From the NCBI GenBank assembly GCA_030168595.1, contig CP115556.1, positions 496,001-560,000 on the forward strand: a stretch of DNA of 64,000 nucleotides, read 5' to 3'. The notes beneath the pieces were generated by a model, which was not told the DNA's origin, searched no databases, and worked only from the letters and a program-made list of their open reading frames with translations. The DNA comes from Methanomassiliicoccales archaeon LGM-DZ1. Its GTDB lineage: Archaea; Thermoplasmatota; Thermoplasmata; Methanomassiliicoccales; Methanomethylophilaceae. Shown here piece after piece: positions 9,187 to 19,276 of this stretch (positions within the stretch are counted from its first letter, which is position 1; the number at the start of each line of letters is the position of its first letter). A program made the translations under genes and the position numbers.

Positions 9187-9206
9187 AAGATGTTTCAGTC
9201 GGAAGT

Positions 9207-9617
9207 TCACTCCTTCGCAGGCACGAACTTGTAGCCGTAGTGGATGATGCCGGCGGCGCCGTCCTCGTTGAGCTTCCTCATGACGGCGCGGACGCGCATG
9301 CCGATCTTGATATCGGCGGGATCCACGTCGACCAGCTGGGCCTCGATGAACACCCCGTCGTCGTTCTTCACCATAGCGACGGCGTAAGGCATCTGCCTCT
9401 CGTTGAACCCGGACGCCTCGTGGACGATGGAGAAGGAATAGACCTCCCCGGTCCTCTTGAGGGCGAAGGGCTGCATCTGCCCGGCGGACGCGCGCCTGCA
9501 GTAGGGGCAGAACGCCCTGGCCGGGAAGTAGATCCTCCCGCACTTGCCGCATTTGGTCCCGATCAGGTTGTACCTTCCCGGGATCTCACGCCATTCCTTG
9601 GCGGAAACCATTGCCAT
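9207..9617 (-). CDS. DUF35 zinc-ribbon/OB-fold protein of the HMG-CoA complex
   Basis: A 136-residue protein with a zinc ribbon (CGKC and CPYC, about residues 23-41) followed by an OB-fold (TGEVYSFSIVHEASGF). In archaea this DUF35 protein bridges acetoacetyl-CoA thiolase and HMG-CoA synthase and holds a shared CoA-binding site so that acetoacetyl-CoA is channelled. It is the last gene of the operon; its ATG shares one base with the thiolase stop (TGATG). The context (thiolase and HMG-CoA synthase immediately upstream) makes the role secure, although DUF35 itself also occurs elsewhere. Confidence 0.88.
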   Translation of the reverse strand: MAMVSAKEWREIPGRYNLIGTKCGKCGRIYFPARAFCPYCRRASAGQMQPFALKRTGEVYSFSIVHEASGFNERQMPYAVAMVKNDDGVFIEAQLVDVDPADIKIGMRVRAVMRKLNEDGAAGIIHYGYKFVPAKE

Positions 9618-10786
9618 CAGATCGCCTCCAGTATGGAAACGGCCACAGCGGAGCCTGTTCCTCCGGCGGACTGCGCCAGGCCGTACTTCGCATCCTTCAC
9701 CTGCCTCCCGTCCGCGTGTCCAGTGAGCTGCTGGTACAGCTCCACGATCTGCGAGACGCCGGCGGCGCCGATCGGGTACCCTTTGGCCTTGAGGCCTCCG
9801 GAGGTGTTGACCGCGGTCTTGCCGGAATCGAAGCGGGTGGACCCGTCGAGGAAGGCCTCCCCTCCGTTCTTGTACAGTCCCAGGTCCTGCAGGGCCATCA
9901 CGCCGGCGACGGTGAAGTCGTCATGGACCTCGGCGACGTCAATGTCCGCCGCGGTTATCCCTGCAGCCTTATAGGCGTCCGCGGCCGCCACCCTAGTGGC
10001 CGCGAAGGAGGTGAAGGACTGCCTCTGGGTCATCGCGAGGGTATCGCTGGCCTGGGAGACGGCGGCCACCTTCACGTACGTGTCCGTGTACTTCCTGGCA
10101 TCCTCCAGGGGGCAGAGGATGACGGCCGAGGCCCCGTCCGAGATGGGCGCCCCGTCGAAGACGGTGAGCGGGTCGCAGGTCGGGCCGGACCTGAGGACGC
10201 TCTCCAGCTTGATGGCCTTGCGGAACTGCGCATCGGGGTTGAACTCCCCGTGGAAATGCGAGTTGACGGCGCAGGCGGCGATGCCCTCGCGGGTCGCGAT
10301 GCCCTCGTGGATCATCCTGCGGGCGATCATGGCGTAGATCGACGCCAGGGGGACGCCCATGCCGGCCTCCCATTCCGCATCGGTGGTGGAGTTCATGACC
10401 ATGTTGATGGAGTCGTCGTCCATATCGGTCATCTTCTCGGCGCCTCCGACGATGACGACGTCCTGCATCCCCGAGGCGACGGCCATGACGGCCTGCCTGA
10501 AGGCGACGGCGCCGCTGGCTCCTCCCGCCTCGGTCCTGACCGCTGGAACGTTCCTGGTGGCCATCCCGGTGTAGTCGGCGACGAGCGCATCGGTGTGCGT
10601 CTGGTTGATGAAACGGGACGCGCTCATGTTCCCGAAGTAGATCCCGTCGATCTCGCTGCCGGACAGCCCGGCGTCGGCCATGGCCTTGGCGCCGGCCTCG
10701 ATCCCTATGCTCCTGAACGATTTGCCCCAGAGCTCGCCGAAGACGGTCGAGCCCGCGCCGATCACTGCAACTTCCCTCATGCTCAT
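9617..10786 (-). CDS. Archaeal thiolase (acetoacetyl-CoA thiolase family), active-site residues replaced
   Basis: A 389-residue thiolase of the archaeal type, expected to condense two acetyl-CoA before HMG-CoA synthase. Fold landmarks are clear ([52 protein letters not shown] split over the C-terminal domain). However the nucleophile motif, usually EAACASG, reads EAGGASG (Gly89 where Cys is expected), EVHDCF reads EVHDDF (Asp290), and the GHP motif reads GYP (Tyr337). It therefore may not catalyse a normal thiolase reaction, or uses other residues. It overlaps the HMG-CoA synthase stop by 4 nt (ATGA) and DUF35 by 1 nt. Confidence 0.85.
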   Translation of the reverse strand: MSMREVAVIGAGSTVFGELWGKSFRSIGIEAGAKAMADAGLSGSEIDGIYFGNMSASRFINQTHTDALVADYTGMATRNVPAVRTEAGGASGAVAFRQAVMAVASGMQDVVIVGGAEKMTDMDDDSINMVMNSTTDAEWEAGMGVPLASIYAMIARRMIHEGIATREGIAACAVNSHFHGEFNPDAQFRKAIKLESVLRSGPTCDPLTVFDGAPISDGASAVILCPLEDARKYTDTYVKVAAVSQASDTLAMTQRQSFTSFAATRVAAADAYKAAGITAADIDVAEVHDDFTVAGVMALQDLGLYKNGGEAFLDGSTRFDSGKTAVNTSGGLKAKGYPIGAAGVSQIVELYQQLTGHADGRQVKDAKYGLAQSAGGTGSAVAVSILEAI

Positions 10787-11841
10787 TCCTCCGGCATCTT
10801 GATGGTGTTCTTGAACTTGGCATACGTCGCGTAGTCGATGAAGACCGGGTCGGCGATGATGCTGTCCAGGTCCGGCGCGGCGCTCCTCTTGTAGGATTTG
10901 ATCTCGGGCGTGACGGTGATGTCGAACGCGTCCGAGCCGGCCCCCGAACCGTAGGAGGACACGAGGATCCTGTCGCCCTCCTTGGCGTGGTCGAGCACAT
11001 GTGCCAGTCCGAGCGGGACCGCTCCGGAGTAGGTGTTCCCTATGGCGGGGGTGAGCAGGCCGGGGGCCAGCTGCTCCGGGGTGAACCCGAGCATCTTGGC
11101 GGCCCTGGTCGGGAACTTCCCGTTGGGCTGGTGGAGCACCACGTAGTCGTAGTCCTCCGGCTTAGTGCCCATGGCATCCATCATCATCTTGGCCGCGGAG
11201 GTCACATGCCTGAAGTAGGCCGGCTCGCCGGAGAACCTGCCTCCGTGCACCGGGTACATCATGCCCTCCCTCCTCCAGAAATCAGGGGTGTCGGTGGTGA
11301 ACGACAGCGTCCTGTTGATCTGCGCGATGACGTGCTCGGTGCCCAGCAGGTACGCCGCGCCGCCTGCGGAGGCGGAGTACTCGAGGGCGTCTCCGGGGGC
11401 GCCCTGGGAGGTGTCGGAGCCGATGGCGACGGCGTACTTCACCATGCCCGCCTTCACAAGGCCCAGGCCGGCCTGGATGCCGGCGGTCCCGGCCTTGCAG
11501 GCGAACTCGAGGTCGGCGGCGGTCATGGCGGGAGTGGCCCCGATGGCCTCGGCGACTATGGACGCGGTCGGCTTGACGGCGTAGGGGTGGCTCTCGGATC
11601 CGACGTACACCGCGCCGATGTCGGCGGGGTCGACGTCGGGGACGCGGTCGAGCATGTACCTCGCGGCCTCGACAGCGATGGTAACGGCGTCCTCGTCGGG
11701 CGACGGCACCGACTTCTGGGTTATCATCAGTCCTTTGCCGCGGGCAGCCCCGTCGACACCCCACACGCGCCCGATCTCCTCGGGCTTGATCCTGTACCTG
11801 GGCACGTAGGCCCCGTAGCTGACTATTCCTTCCATTCTCAT
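10783..11841 (-). CDS. Hydroxymethylglutaryl-CoA synthase
   Basis: Makes HMG-CoA from acetoacetyl-CoA and acetyl-CoA, the entry to the mevalonate route for archaeal ether lipids. 352 residues. The catalytic triad of archaeal HMGCS can be placed: Glu83 (VGSESHP), Cys115 (EFACKAGT) and His237 ([11 protein letters not shown]), and the [16 protein letters not shown] stretch closes the active site. Unlike its neighbour thiolase, the active site is intact. The start overlaps the stop of the upstream regulator (ATGA), so the order regulator-HMGCS-thiolase-DUF35 is one tightly coupled transcript. Confidence 0.93.
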   Translation of the reverse strand: MRMEGIVSYGAYVPRYRIKPEEIGRVWGVDGAARGKGLMITQKSVPSPDEDAVTIAVEAARYMLDRVPDVDPADIGAVYVGSESHPYAVKPTASIVAEAIGATPAMTAADLEFACKAGTAGIQAGLGLVKAGMVKYAVAIGSDTSQGAPGDALEYSASAGGAAYLLGTEHVIAQINRTLSFTTDTPDFWRREGMMYPVHGGRFSGEPAYFRHVTSAAKMMMDAMGTKPEDYDYVVLHQPNGKFPTRAAKMLGFTPEQLAPGLLTPAIGNTYSGAVPLGLAHVLDHAKEGDRILVSSYGSGAGSDAFDITVTPEIKSYKRSAAPDLDSIIADPVFIDYATYAKFKNTIKMPEE

Positions 11842-12530
11842 TTCCCTTCCTTAAGTGCGTTCATCCTGTCGACCAGCCTGTCGACGGCCATCTCGGTGGT
11901 CACCAGAGGGATGCCCTCCTTCTCCGCCAGCTTGATGGCGAGCGGGTCCGTCCTGTCCGGTTTCAGGTATACCACCATCGCCGGGGTCAGAGGGTGGGCG
12001 CGGATGGCGACCATGGGCGAGCGCCCGTAGTGCACGTCCGTGAAGATGAGGGCCCTCTCGATGCTCCAGCCGTAGATCTTCATGTAGTCCTGCGAGCTCA
12101 GGCTCAGGATGGCCTTCAGCGAGTCCACTACCGTGTAGCCGTAGATCCTCTTCTTCGGCGTCTTCACCGGGTTGATGTTGGTCCCCTGTATGGCGCGGAT
12201 GAAGACCCCTTCGTCCACCCCTTCCGAGAACTCGTCCATCGCGATGATGCAGTCCAGACGGCGCCCCGGCATGTACTTGTTCTGCACAGCGCCGCCGTTG
12301 GCGTCATCGAGGGTTATGAAGGCATCCACCATGCGGCAGATCACCTGGGCCCCCGGGGACTTCCTCCTGCCCGACTCGTAATCGCTGACGACGCTGTGGG
12401 AAACCCCCATGGCATCCGCGAGCTGGTACTGGGACACTCCGAACTCCTCCCTCCATTTGCGGATGGTCTTGCCCGGTTCGGCCGCCAGCACTATCTCGCC
12501 TGCGATCTTCTCCCGAAGTTCGTCGGACAT
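11838..12530 (-). CDS. XRE-type HTH regulator heading the mevalonate operon
   Basis: A 230-residue protein with an N-terminal XRE helix-turn-helix ([20 protein letters not shown], about residues 34-53) and a C-terminal domain with no recognised motif, the arrangement of a conserved archaeal regulator family found with HMG-CoA genes. It probably controls the operon it heads, possibly in response to a CoA thioester (inference). The start ATG lies about 26 nt after a TATA box with no ribosome-binding site, so the message looks leaderless, and 4 nt overlap the next gene. Confidence 0.85.
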   Translation of the reverse strand: MSDELREKIAGEIVLAAEPGKTIRKWREEFGVSQYQLADAMGVSHSVVSDYESGRRKSPGAQVICRMVDAFITLDDANGGAVQNKYMPGRRLDCIIAMDEFSEGVDEGVFIRAIQGTNINPVKTPKKRIYGYTVVDSLKAILSLSSQDYMKIYGWSIERALIFTDVHYGRSPMVAIRAHPLTPAMVVYLKPDRTDPLAIKLAEKEGIPLVTTEMAVDRLVDRMNALKEGK

Positions 12531-12542
12531 CGGATGGACTAT

Positions 12543-12575
12543 CGTACGCTTGCTATATAACGGTGACGTACTTTT
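12543..12575 (-). promoter_or_regulatory. TATA box and possible operator of the mevalonate operon
   Basis: TTATATAGCA (12551-12560, minus strand) sits about 26 nt before the regulator start. It is flanked by CGTACG (12544-12549) and GACGTAC, related half-sites that could bind the XRE protein for autoregulation. The operator idea is inference. Confidence 0.5.
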
Positions 12576-12625
12576 ATTTCGTCGATTGACGGATAGTAAG
12601 GCTATGATGAGTTTCTTTAAAAAGA

Positions 12626-12646
12626 ACGGTCCGCAAAGCGGACCGT
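12626..12646 (-). terminator. Terminator of the secreted repeat protein gene
   Basis: A perfect 9-bp stem ACGGTCCGC/GCGGACCGT with a 3-nt loop, followed on the minus strand by TCTTTTT. It lies 18 nt after the stop of the repeat protein. Confidence 0.8.
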
Positions 12647-13251
12647 AAAATGTTTCTGACCCCTCAGGCCCTGGATACGGAGATTATGCCCGTGTAAACC
12701 GTCTCCGAACCGTGCATGGTTACGTCGGCGCTGCCGGAGTTCTCGTCGATCCATGTGACGACTTTGCATTGAGCGTCCAGGGTCACGTGCACAACGGCAT
12801 CGAACTTAGAGAACGTATAACTGAACGTTACGGCGATCATCCCCTTTTGATCGATGTGCCAGGATACTGATCCGACCTCATTGTCATTCACTTTGGTTCC
12901 GTTGAAGTAGAAATTGGTGACTTTCGACTCGAACGAAGAATTGTTGTTGAAGACATAGACTACGATGTTGGCCGTATGGGTGCCGGGATCAAGGACAAAT
13001 ATCTCGCTGAACTGCCCCTTGTTCACCAAAGTCTCAGTTACGGTACTGGAGTTCACGGTCTTCCCGCCGCTGCTGCCACTGGCAAAGAGGGACATGGTAG
13101 CCGAATCCGATTTGAGCACCTCATGGACGGTCACTGTCCGACTGCCGCCAGAAGCGATAGTGTATGTTCCGTAAACAGCCCCATCCACATACAGCGAGAT
13201 GGGCGCACTTTCATCGAAATGATTCACCAAGGTCACATTCACATCTGCATA

Positions 13252-14259
13252 GTACGGAGAATAGTTCGACCTCAGAGTCACATTCTGATGCGTTCCTGGA
13301 ACGAACCCCCAGTCCACATTGTAATATTTCAGGGGCACGTCCTTAACGAAGGATTGCGGCTCTAGTTTCTGCGTGTTGACTGTGAAGTACATTGTGCCGA
13401 CAATTGTGTCATCGGCAGATGTAGAGGTATTATGCGTATCAACGAACGTCGCCTTATAGGAGATTATGCTGTATACGGTCTTCACAGTGATATCAGAGGT
13501 TCCCAGAGTATAGCCTGACCACGTCACATTGTAGCCGACCTTGCTCGGGACTGCAGGCTCGGAGATCGACGTACTGTAAACATTAAAATTCCTGGTGGCC
13601 ACCGCCACATCATCCGAGGTATCGGAGGTCCCCTTGGTATCGACAAAGGTGGCTGTGTAGACATTCATGACATATGTAGTCTTCACAGTGATATCAGAGG
13701 TTCCCAGAGTATAGTTTGGCCAAGTCACGGCGAAGCCTTTCTTGGCAGGGACCGGCGGTTCGCTGACGGTCGGGTTCTCGACCGTGAAGTACCTTACAGC
13801 GACTGTGGCATCATCAGATGTCTCCGATGTTCCTTTGGTGTCTATGAAGGTCGCCTTGTAGATAATGGGAGTATAGACCGACTTTACAGTGATGTCAGAT
13901 GCCCCCAGAGAATATTTGGACCATTCGACCTTGTACCCAGTCTTAGTAGGCAAGACAGGCTCGCTGATCGATCCTGAAGCAACGTTGAAGTACTTGACGG
14001 CGACAGTCGTATCATCGGATGTTCCAGCTGTCCCCTTGGTGTCGATGAACGTCGCCTTGTAAGTGATGGGTGTGTAGACCGACCGTACGGTGATGTCTCC
14101 GAGCCCCAGCGTGTAGTTCTGCCATGCTATCATATATCCTGCTTTCGCCGGGATAGTAGGCTCAGAGACCGCGACCGTATTGACGGTGAAGTATCTGACG
14201 TAAGAGATATCGTCGGATGTTCCAGCTGTCCCCTTGGTGTCTATGAACGTCGCCTTGTA
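13252..14259 (-). repeat. Tandem coding repeats of about 198-207 bp
   Basis: Five consecutive repeat units within the secreted protein gene; the first four are 66 or 67 codons, the last is more diverged and about 69 codons. A still more diverged unit precedes them. Neighbouring units share long near-identical DNA stretches, which would allow expansion or contraction by recombination. Confidence 0.85.
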
Positions 14260-14636
14260 GGTGGTGGGGACGTATTTACCGCTGATCTCGAAAGACTTAG
14301 CCTGCACCGTGTGGCTGCTCCATTCCACATGGTATCCGTCTTTCAGCGGGGCATCGGGAACCTTTATCTCCTTGGTCTCAACAGTGAAAGGAACCTGGGC
14401 GACCTTATCATTTCCGATGGTGAAGGTGGCATAGTACGTTATAGGAGAATACACCGCATTCACGGTTACATCCCCGCCGCTGAGAGAATAACTGCTCCAT
14501 CTGGAAGTGTAGCCTTCCTTCTGTGGCACGGCCGGAACTTTTGATGGCGGCAGAGAAGAGTCGTCTTTCCCGTATTCGACTTCACTTACGATTTTCCCGT
14601 CGGCAACGAATGTGACACTGGGATCGGGACTGTCGT

Positions 14637-14646
14637 CCCCCCCCCC
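14637..14646 (-). repeat. Homopolymer run of ten G in the signal-peptide region
   Basis: Ten C on the plus strand (ten G in the gene), immediately after the signal peptide. Runs of this length slip during replication and are classic on/off switches in bacterial surface genes. The present length is out of frame by one base. Confidence 0.85.
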
Positions 14647-14886
14647 TCTGCAATCACCACGCCGGCGACGGAGACGGCCACTGCAGCCGCCACGATAATC
14701 ATTATCACGGTTTTCGAAACCATAAGAATGCCCCGGTGTGAGAAAAGAAACGCTTACGCGTTTATAGCATTTATCTTAACCCAGATACAGAAAGACCTTT
14801 CTTTTCCCATCCGCGTAAAGGATGCCCCGGCCGGGATGAACCGAGAAGAACGCCGGGCGGGGGAGATGCCCCCGCCGTCCTGCGCC

Positions 14887-16287
14887 TCAGTACTTCAGTT
14901 CCTTTTCCAGCGCGTCGACGACGGTCTTCAGCACGGTGTACTGCGCATATTTCTTGCTGTTCGCCGGCACCGCCACCCACGGGGCGTACGGGGTGTTGGT
15001 GGACGAGATCATCCTGTCGACGTAGCCGCTGTAGATATCCCACTTCTCGCGGTTCCTCCAGTCCTCGTCGGTGAGCTTCCAGGACTTGAGGGGGTCGTCC
15101 TTCCTCTCGTTGAACCTCTCCAGCTGGGTGTCCTTGTCGATGTCCAGCCAGAATTTGATCACGATGGCGCCGTACGAAGCCAGCAGAGCTTCGAAGGTGT
15201 TGATCTCCCCGGCCGAGCGCTGGTACTCCTCCTCGGTGCAGAGGCCCTCGATGGGCTCCACCATCATCCTGCCGTACCAGGTGCGGTCGTAGATGGATAT
15301 CCTCCCGGGCCCCGGGAGGTTCCTGGCGAACCTCCAGAGGTAGGAGTGGGCGTAATCCTTGTCGGTGGGCTTGCCCACCCTCATCACCCTGTACCCGCGG
15401 GGGTTGAGGGCATGGGATATCTGCTTGATGCACCCGCCCTTACCGGCCGCGTCCCAGCCCTCGAACCCGAGGACCAGGGTCCTGCCGGAGATGGCCAGCA
15501 GGACCTGCAGCCTCTCGAGCTTCCTGGAGAGCTTATCTATCTTCTTCTTGAGCCCCTCCTCCCCCTCGGGCGGGTCCAGGGCCAGCCCCTCCCTGGGGTT
15601 GGGGTACTTCAGCTTCAGCTCGTGGCACCTGTCCGGCCCGGCGGCCTTCCCTTCCAGGATCTCGCCGAAACGGGAGTCCAGGACCCTGACCGCCTTGGCG
15701 ACGGTCTCGGCCAGGGGCCCCACCTTGATGATGTCCCAGGGGGCGCGCTTGGTATCGGTGGCGGCGATGAAATCGTCCATGACCGAGTAGTACTTGAAAT
15801 GGTCCAGGTGGTCCACGGAGAGGAAGGTCCCGTTGATGGCGGTCTGGGGGCGGTACTCCTCGGCGTACTGCTTCATGATCTGCGGCGACACGGCCAGCCT
15901 GATCTTGACGATCCTGGTGCCGCTGTCGAGCAGGTACTCCTCCAGGCGGTTGATGGTCTTCACCGCCCTGTCCAGCTGCTCCGGCCCTCCCTCGTACTTG
16001 TTCACCGCCAGGGAGTACCAGGAACGGTCGAACATGCAGATCTGGGACTTGGCCGGGGTCGCCTGCAGCATGCGCGCGAACGATTTCGACGGGGAAGCGT
16101 CCACATCGAAGTGCCAGTAGCTCACCCCGCGCGGCTCCATGATCCTGTCGAGCTCGTTGACGACCTTCGAGATGACCCTCCCGCTGCCGCCCTCGAAGAT
16201 CACCAGCACCGGCATCTCCGAGTTGACGACGGCGAGCTGCTTGGCCACCAGGTCCTCCTTCACGCTCTTGGAAACAAGGCTCTTCAT
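14887..16287 (-). CDS. Two-domain polyphosphate kinase 2 (polyphosphate:AMP phosphotransferase type)
   Basis: A 466-residue protein with two tandem PPK2 domains. The C-terminal domain has an intact Walker A (EGWDAAGKGG, about residue 274-283) and lid motif (YDRTWYGRMMVEP); the N-terminal domain keeps the fold (DRSWYSLAVNKYEG) but its P-loop reads EGGSGRVISK and lacks the GKG core. In the family, fused two-domain enzymes phosphorylate AMP to ADP with polyphosphate, with the C-terminal domain catalytic. A TATA box ends about 23 nt before the ATG, so the transcript should be leaderless. It diverges from aconitase. Confidence 0.9.
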   Translation of the reverse strand: MKSLVSKSVKEDLVAKQLAVVNSEMPVLVIFEGGSGRVISKVVNELDRIMEPRGVSYWHFDVDASPSKSFARMLQATPAKSQICMFDRSWYSLAVNKYEGGPEQLDRAVKTINRLEEYLLDSGTRIVKIRLAVSPQIMKQYAEEYRPQTAINGTFLSVDHLDHFKYYSVMDDFIAATDTKRAPWDIIKVGPLAETVAKAVRVLDSRFGEILEGKAAGPDRCHELKLKYPNPREGLALDPPEGEEGLKKKIDKLSRKLERLQVLLAISGRTLVLGFEGWDAAGKGGCIKQISHALNPRGYRVMRVGKPTDKDYAHSYLWRFARNLPGPGRISIYDRTWYGRMMVEPIEGLCTEEEYQRSAGEINTFEALLASYGAIVIKFWLDIDKDTQLERFNERKDDPLKSWKLTDEDWRNREKWDIYSGYVDRMISSTNTPYAPWVAVPANSKKYAQYTVLKTVVDALEKELKY

Positions 16288-16309
16288 GGTTGCCGTGAAA
16301 GGACGGCTG

Positions 16310-16318
16310 AATATTTAT
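16310..16318 (-). promoter_or_regulatory. TATA box for the PPK2 gene
   Basis: ATAAATATT on the minus strand, centred about 27 nt before ATG 16287; no ribosome-binding site in between. Confidence 0.55.
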
Positions 16319-16436
16319 GTGCCCGTGCGCAGGCGCGTCTTATAGGAGATATGGACATTGACGGATGGGGATGATGGGAACACAGGGCCATGGCGGCATT
16401 GGCATTGTTTTAATACCGTCCCGCGATGGAGAGCCG

Positions 16437-19088
16437 ATGACGAACGAAGCCGGAATCGGCGACTGCACGAAGACCCTGAGCACCCCCGAGGGCGAGCTGA
16501 CCATCTGGAGCCTCAGAGAGCTGGAGGAGAAAGGGGTCGTCGGGGACCTGCGCAGGCTCCCCTATTCCATCAGGGTGTTGCTGGAAGGCGTGCTCAGGCA
16601 GAGGGGGGAGACCATATCGGACGATGATGTCAGGAGCATAGCCTCCTGGTCTCCCCGCGGCAACGACGCGGACATACCCTGGATCCCCGCCAGGGTGCTC
16701 CTGCAGGACTTCACCGGCGGGCCGGCCGTCACCGACCTCGCCTCCATGCGCGGGGCCATGGCCGCCGCCGGGAAGGACCCTGAGGCCGTCAACCCCCTCA
16801 TCCCCGTCGACCTGGTCATCGACCACTCGATCCAAACCGACGTCGCCGGATGCGCGGACGCCATGGAGAGGAACGAGAAGATAGACTTCTCGCGCAACAA
16901 AGAGCGCTATGCCCTCTTCAAATGGGTGCAGGGGGCCTTCAGGAACTTCCGCGCCGTCCCCCCGTGGAGCGGCATCTGCCACCAGGTCAACATCGAGTTC
17001 CTCTCGCCGCTCGTCCATGTTAAGACGGGGAAGGACGGGAAGAAGATCGCCTATCCGGACTCCTGCTTCGGGACAGACTCCCACACCACCCAGGTGGACG
17101 GCCTCGGCGTCGCCGGCTGGGGCGTCGGCGGGATCGAGGCGGAGGCCGTCATGGTGGGGCAGCCCTCGTACATGAGGCTCCCGGACGTGATCGGCTTCAG
17201 GCTCACCGGGAAGCTGTCCCCGGGCGTCACCGCCACCGACCTGGTCCTCACCGCCGTCCAGATGCTCAGGAAGAAGGGCGTCGTCGGGAAGTTCGTGGAG
17301 TTCTTCGGCCCCGGATACCAGTCCCTCGGCGTCTCCGACAGGTCCACCCTCGCCAACATGGCGCCTGAGTACGGCGCCACCATGGGCTACTGCCCTGTGG
17401 ACGGGAGGACGATGGAGTACCTCCGCCTCACCGGCAGGTCCGAGGACCATGTTAAGACGGCGGAGATCTACGAGAAGGAGCAGATGCTCTGGTACGACCC
17501 GGAGCACATCCCGGAGTACTCCGACACCCTGGAGCTCGATCTTTCCTCTGTGGTCCCGTCGGCTGCCGGCCACAAGAGGCCGCAGGACAGGATCCAGATC
17601 ACCCGGATGAAGGAGAGCTTCGCGGAGGCCCTGGAAGCGCTCGGGGTCAAGGAGCAGAGGAAGACCGACGGCGAGAAGATGGGCGACGGAGCGGTCGCCA
17701 TCGCCTCCATCACCAGCTGCACCAACACCGCCAACCCCTCGGTGATGATCGCCGCCGGGCTGGTGGCGAAGAAGGCCTGCGAGCTCGGCATCAGGCCGAA
17801 GAAGTACGTCAAGACCTCCCTCGCGCCCGGCTCCAAGGCGGTCACCGACTACCTGACCAGGTCCGGGCTGCAGAAGTACCTCGACGCCGAGGGCTTCCAG
17901 AACTGCGGCTACGGCTGCATGACCTGCATCGGGAACTCCGGGTTCCTTTCCGATGATGTCACCAAGATGATCAAGGAGAAGGACCTCGCCGTCGCGGCGG
18001 TCGCCAGCAGCAACAGGAACTTCGAGGGCAGGATCCACCCCCTGGTCAAGGCCAACTACCTCATGTCCCCGCCCCTCGTCGTCTGCTTCGCCATCGCCGG
18101 CAGGGTCGACATCGACCTCGACAGGGAGCCCCTCGCCGTGAAGGACGGGAAGGAGATTTTCATGAGGGACATCTGGCCCTCCGACGCTGAGATCGACGCC
18201 ATCATGTCCGAGTACGTCACCGCCGAGGCCTTCAGGAACGGCTACGACGGGATCTACAAAGGTTCGGAGCTCTGGAACTCCATCGATGTCCCGAAGACCC
18301 CGCTGTTCTCCTGGGACCCGAAGTCGACGTACATCAGGAACCCGCCGTACTTCGATCACCTCTCCGATGCGCCGGAGATAAGGTCTGTGCACGGCGCCAG
18401 ATGCCTGATGAAGCTGGGCGACAGCATCACCACCGACCACATCTCGCCCGCGGGGCAGTTCTCCGAGAACACCTCCGCCGGGAGGTACCTGATATCCCTG
18501 GGAGTGAAGAAGGAGGACTTCAACTCCTACGGGTCGAGGAGGGCCAACCACGAGGTCATGGTGCGCGGAACGTTCGCGAACGTGAGGCTGAGGAACCAGA
18601 TCGCCCCCGGGACCGAGGGAGGGTACTCCAAATACGTTCCCGACGGCTCGGTGGACTTCGTGTACGAGACGTCCAGGAAATATGAGCATGACGGGACCCC
18701 CCTGGTCGTCATCGCCGGCAAGGACTACGGCATGGGGAGCTCCCGCGACTGGGCCGCCAAAGGTCCGATGCTGCTTGGCGTCAGGGCAGTCATCGCCGAA
18801 TCGTTCGAGAGGATCCACAGGTCCAACCTCGTCGGCATGGGCATCGTCCCGCTGCAGTTCAGGGAGGGCGAGAACGCGGAGAAGCTCGGCCTGGACGGGA
18901 CGGAGTCCTACGATATCGACCTGGAGGGCCTGGCGCCCAAGAAGGCGGTGAAGGTGACCGCGGTGAAGAAGGACGGATCCAAGATAGAATTCGAGACCGT
19001 CTGCCGCGCCGATGTCCCCATCGAAGTGCAGTACATCGCCAACGGCGGGATACTGCAGTTCGTGATGAGAAGGATGATCGCGGAATAA
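16437..19088 (+). CDS. acnA: Aconitate hydratase (AcnA/IRP family)
   Basis: Isomerises citrate to isocitrate through a [4Fe-4S] cluster, in the route to 2-oxoglutarate. 883 residues from ATG 16437, which has GGAG 7 nt upstream and a TTTTAATA box about 25 nt before; an in-frame ATG 24 codons earlier lacks these. Cluster ligands are Cys428 (TSCTNTANP) and Cys494/Cys497 (GYGCMTCIGNSG). The substrate-binding stretches DSHTTQVDGLG and GSSRDWAAKGP are intact. It is monocistronic, with a hairpin terminator after it, and is the last gene before the CRISPR array. A long antisense open frame here is a codon-bias shadow. Confidence 0.96.
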   Translation: MTNEAGIGDCTKTLSTPEGELTIWSLRELEEKGVVGDLRRLPYSIRVLLEGVLRQRGETISDDDVRSIASWSPRGNDADIPWIPARVLLQDFTGGPAVTDLASMRGAMAAAGKDPEAVNPLIPVDLVIDHSIQTDVAGCADAMERNEKIDFSRNKERYALFKWVQGAFRNFRAVPPWSGICHQVNIEFLSPLVHVKTGKDGKKIAYPDSCFGTDSHTTQVDGLGVAGWGVGGIEAEAVMVGQPSYMRLPDVIGFRLTGKLSPGVTATDLVLTAVQMLRKKGVVGKFVEFFGPGYQSLGVSDRSTLANMAPEYGATMGYCPVDGRTMEYLRLTGRSEDHVKTAEIYEKEQMLWYDPEHIPEYSDTLELDLSSVVPSAAGHKRPQDRIQITRMKESFAEALEALGVKEQRKTDGEKMGDGAVAIASITSCTNTANPSVMIAAGLVAKKACELGIRPKKYVKTSLAPGSKAVTDYLTRSGLQKYLDAEGFQNCGYGCMTCIGNSGFLSDDVTKMIKEKDLAVAAVASSNRNFEGRIHPLVKANYLMSPPLVVCFAIAGRVDIDLDREPLAVKDGKEIFMRDIWPSDAEIDAIMSEYVTAEAFRNGYDGIYKGSELWNSIDVPKTPLFSWDPKSTYIRNPPYFDHLSDAPEIRSVHGARCLMKLGDSITTDHISPAGQFSENTSAGRYLISLGVKKEDFNSYGSRRANHEVMVRGTFANVRLRNQIAPGTEGGYSKYVPDGSVDFVYETSRKYEHDGTPLVVIAGKDYGMGSSRDWAAKGPMLLGVRAVIAESFERIHRSNLVGMGIVPLQFREGENAEKLGLDGTESYDIDLEGLAPKKAVKVTAVKKDGSKIEFETVCRADVPIEVQYIANGGILQFVMRRMIAE

Positions 19089-19097
19089 ACCGATTAT

Positions 19098-19132
19098 GGG
19101 CCCCGAGAGGGGCTCATTCTTATTATTCACAA
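19098..19132 (+). terminator. Terminator after acnA
   Basis: Hairpin GCCCC/GGGGC with loop GAGA (extended by a G-T pair), then the T-rich ATTCTTATTATTC. It begins 10 nt after the aconitase stop. The 160 bases up to the CRISPR remnant hold nothing else recognisable. Confidence 0.65.
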
Positions 19133-19276
19133 GAGCTCTATTGCTGCAAATCTCCGAAATAGACGAAAAGAGAGGATTATCGTCTGTTCCGTAAGCCGAG
19201 ATAGATTTCGTACGAGCGGTTTAGGGCTGCATTAAAACACGTATATTCCGCTTTATAATTGAGAAATTACAAATTG

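Larger units (their letters stand above)
12664..14723 (-). pseudogene. Secreted repeat protein with a poly-G frameshift
   Basis: From ATG 14723 a signal peptide (MVSKTVIMIIVAAAVAVSVA) is encoded, then a run of ten G at 14637-14646. In this sequence the frame after the run ends at TAA 14586, giving a 45-residue product. With 11 (or 8) G the frame would continue into a 621-codon open stretch ending at 12664, i.e. a mature protein of about 670 residues. That part holds six units of about 66-67 residues (core YKATFIDTKGT ... SEP.P.K.GY.V.W..YTLG.SDITVK..Y), of the bacterial surface-repeat type, then a C-terminal beta-rich region. No anchor is seen. It may be a phase-variable surface protein or hold a homopolymer sequencing error. 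The GTG at 14529 could give a signal-less product. Confidence 0.75.

Noticed and set aside
16410-19130. A 906-codon open frame antisense to aconitase
   Set aside because: Produced by GC-rich third positions; no motifs, while the sense strand encodes a complete aconitase with all cluster ligands.
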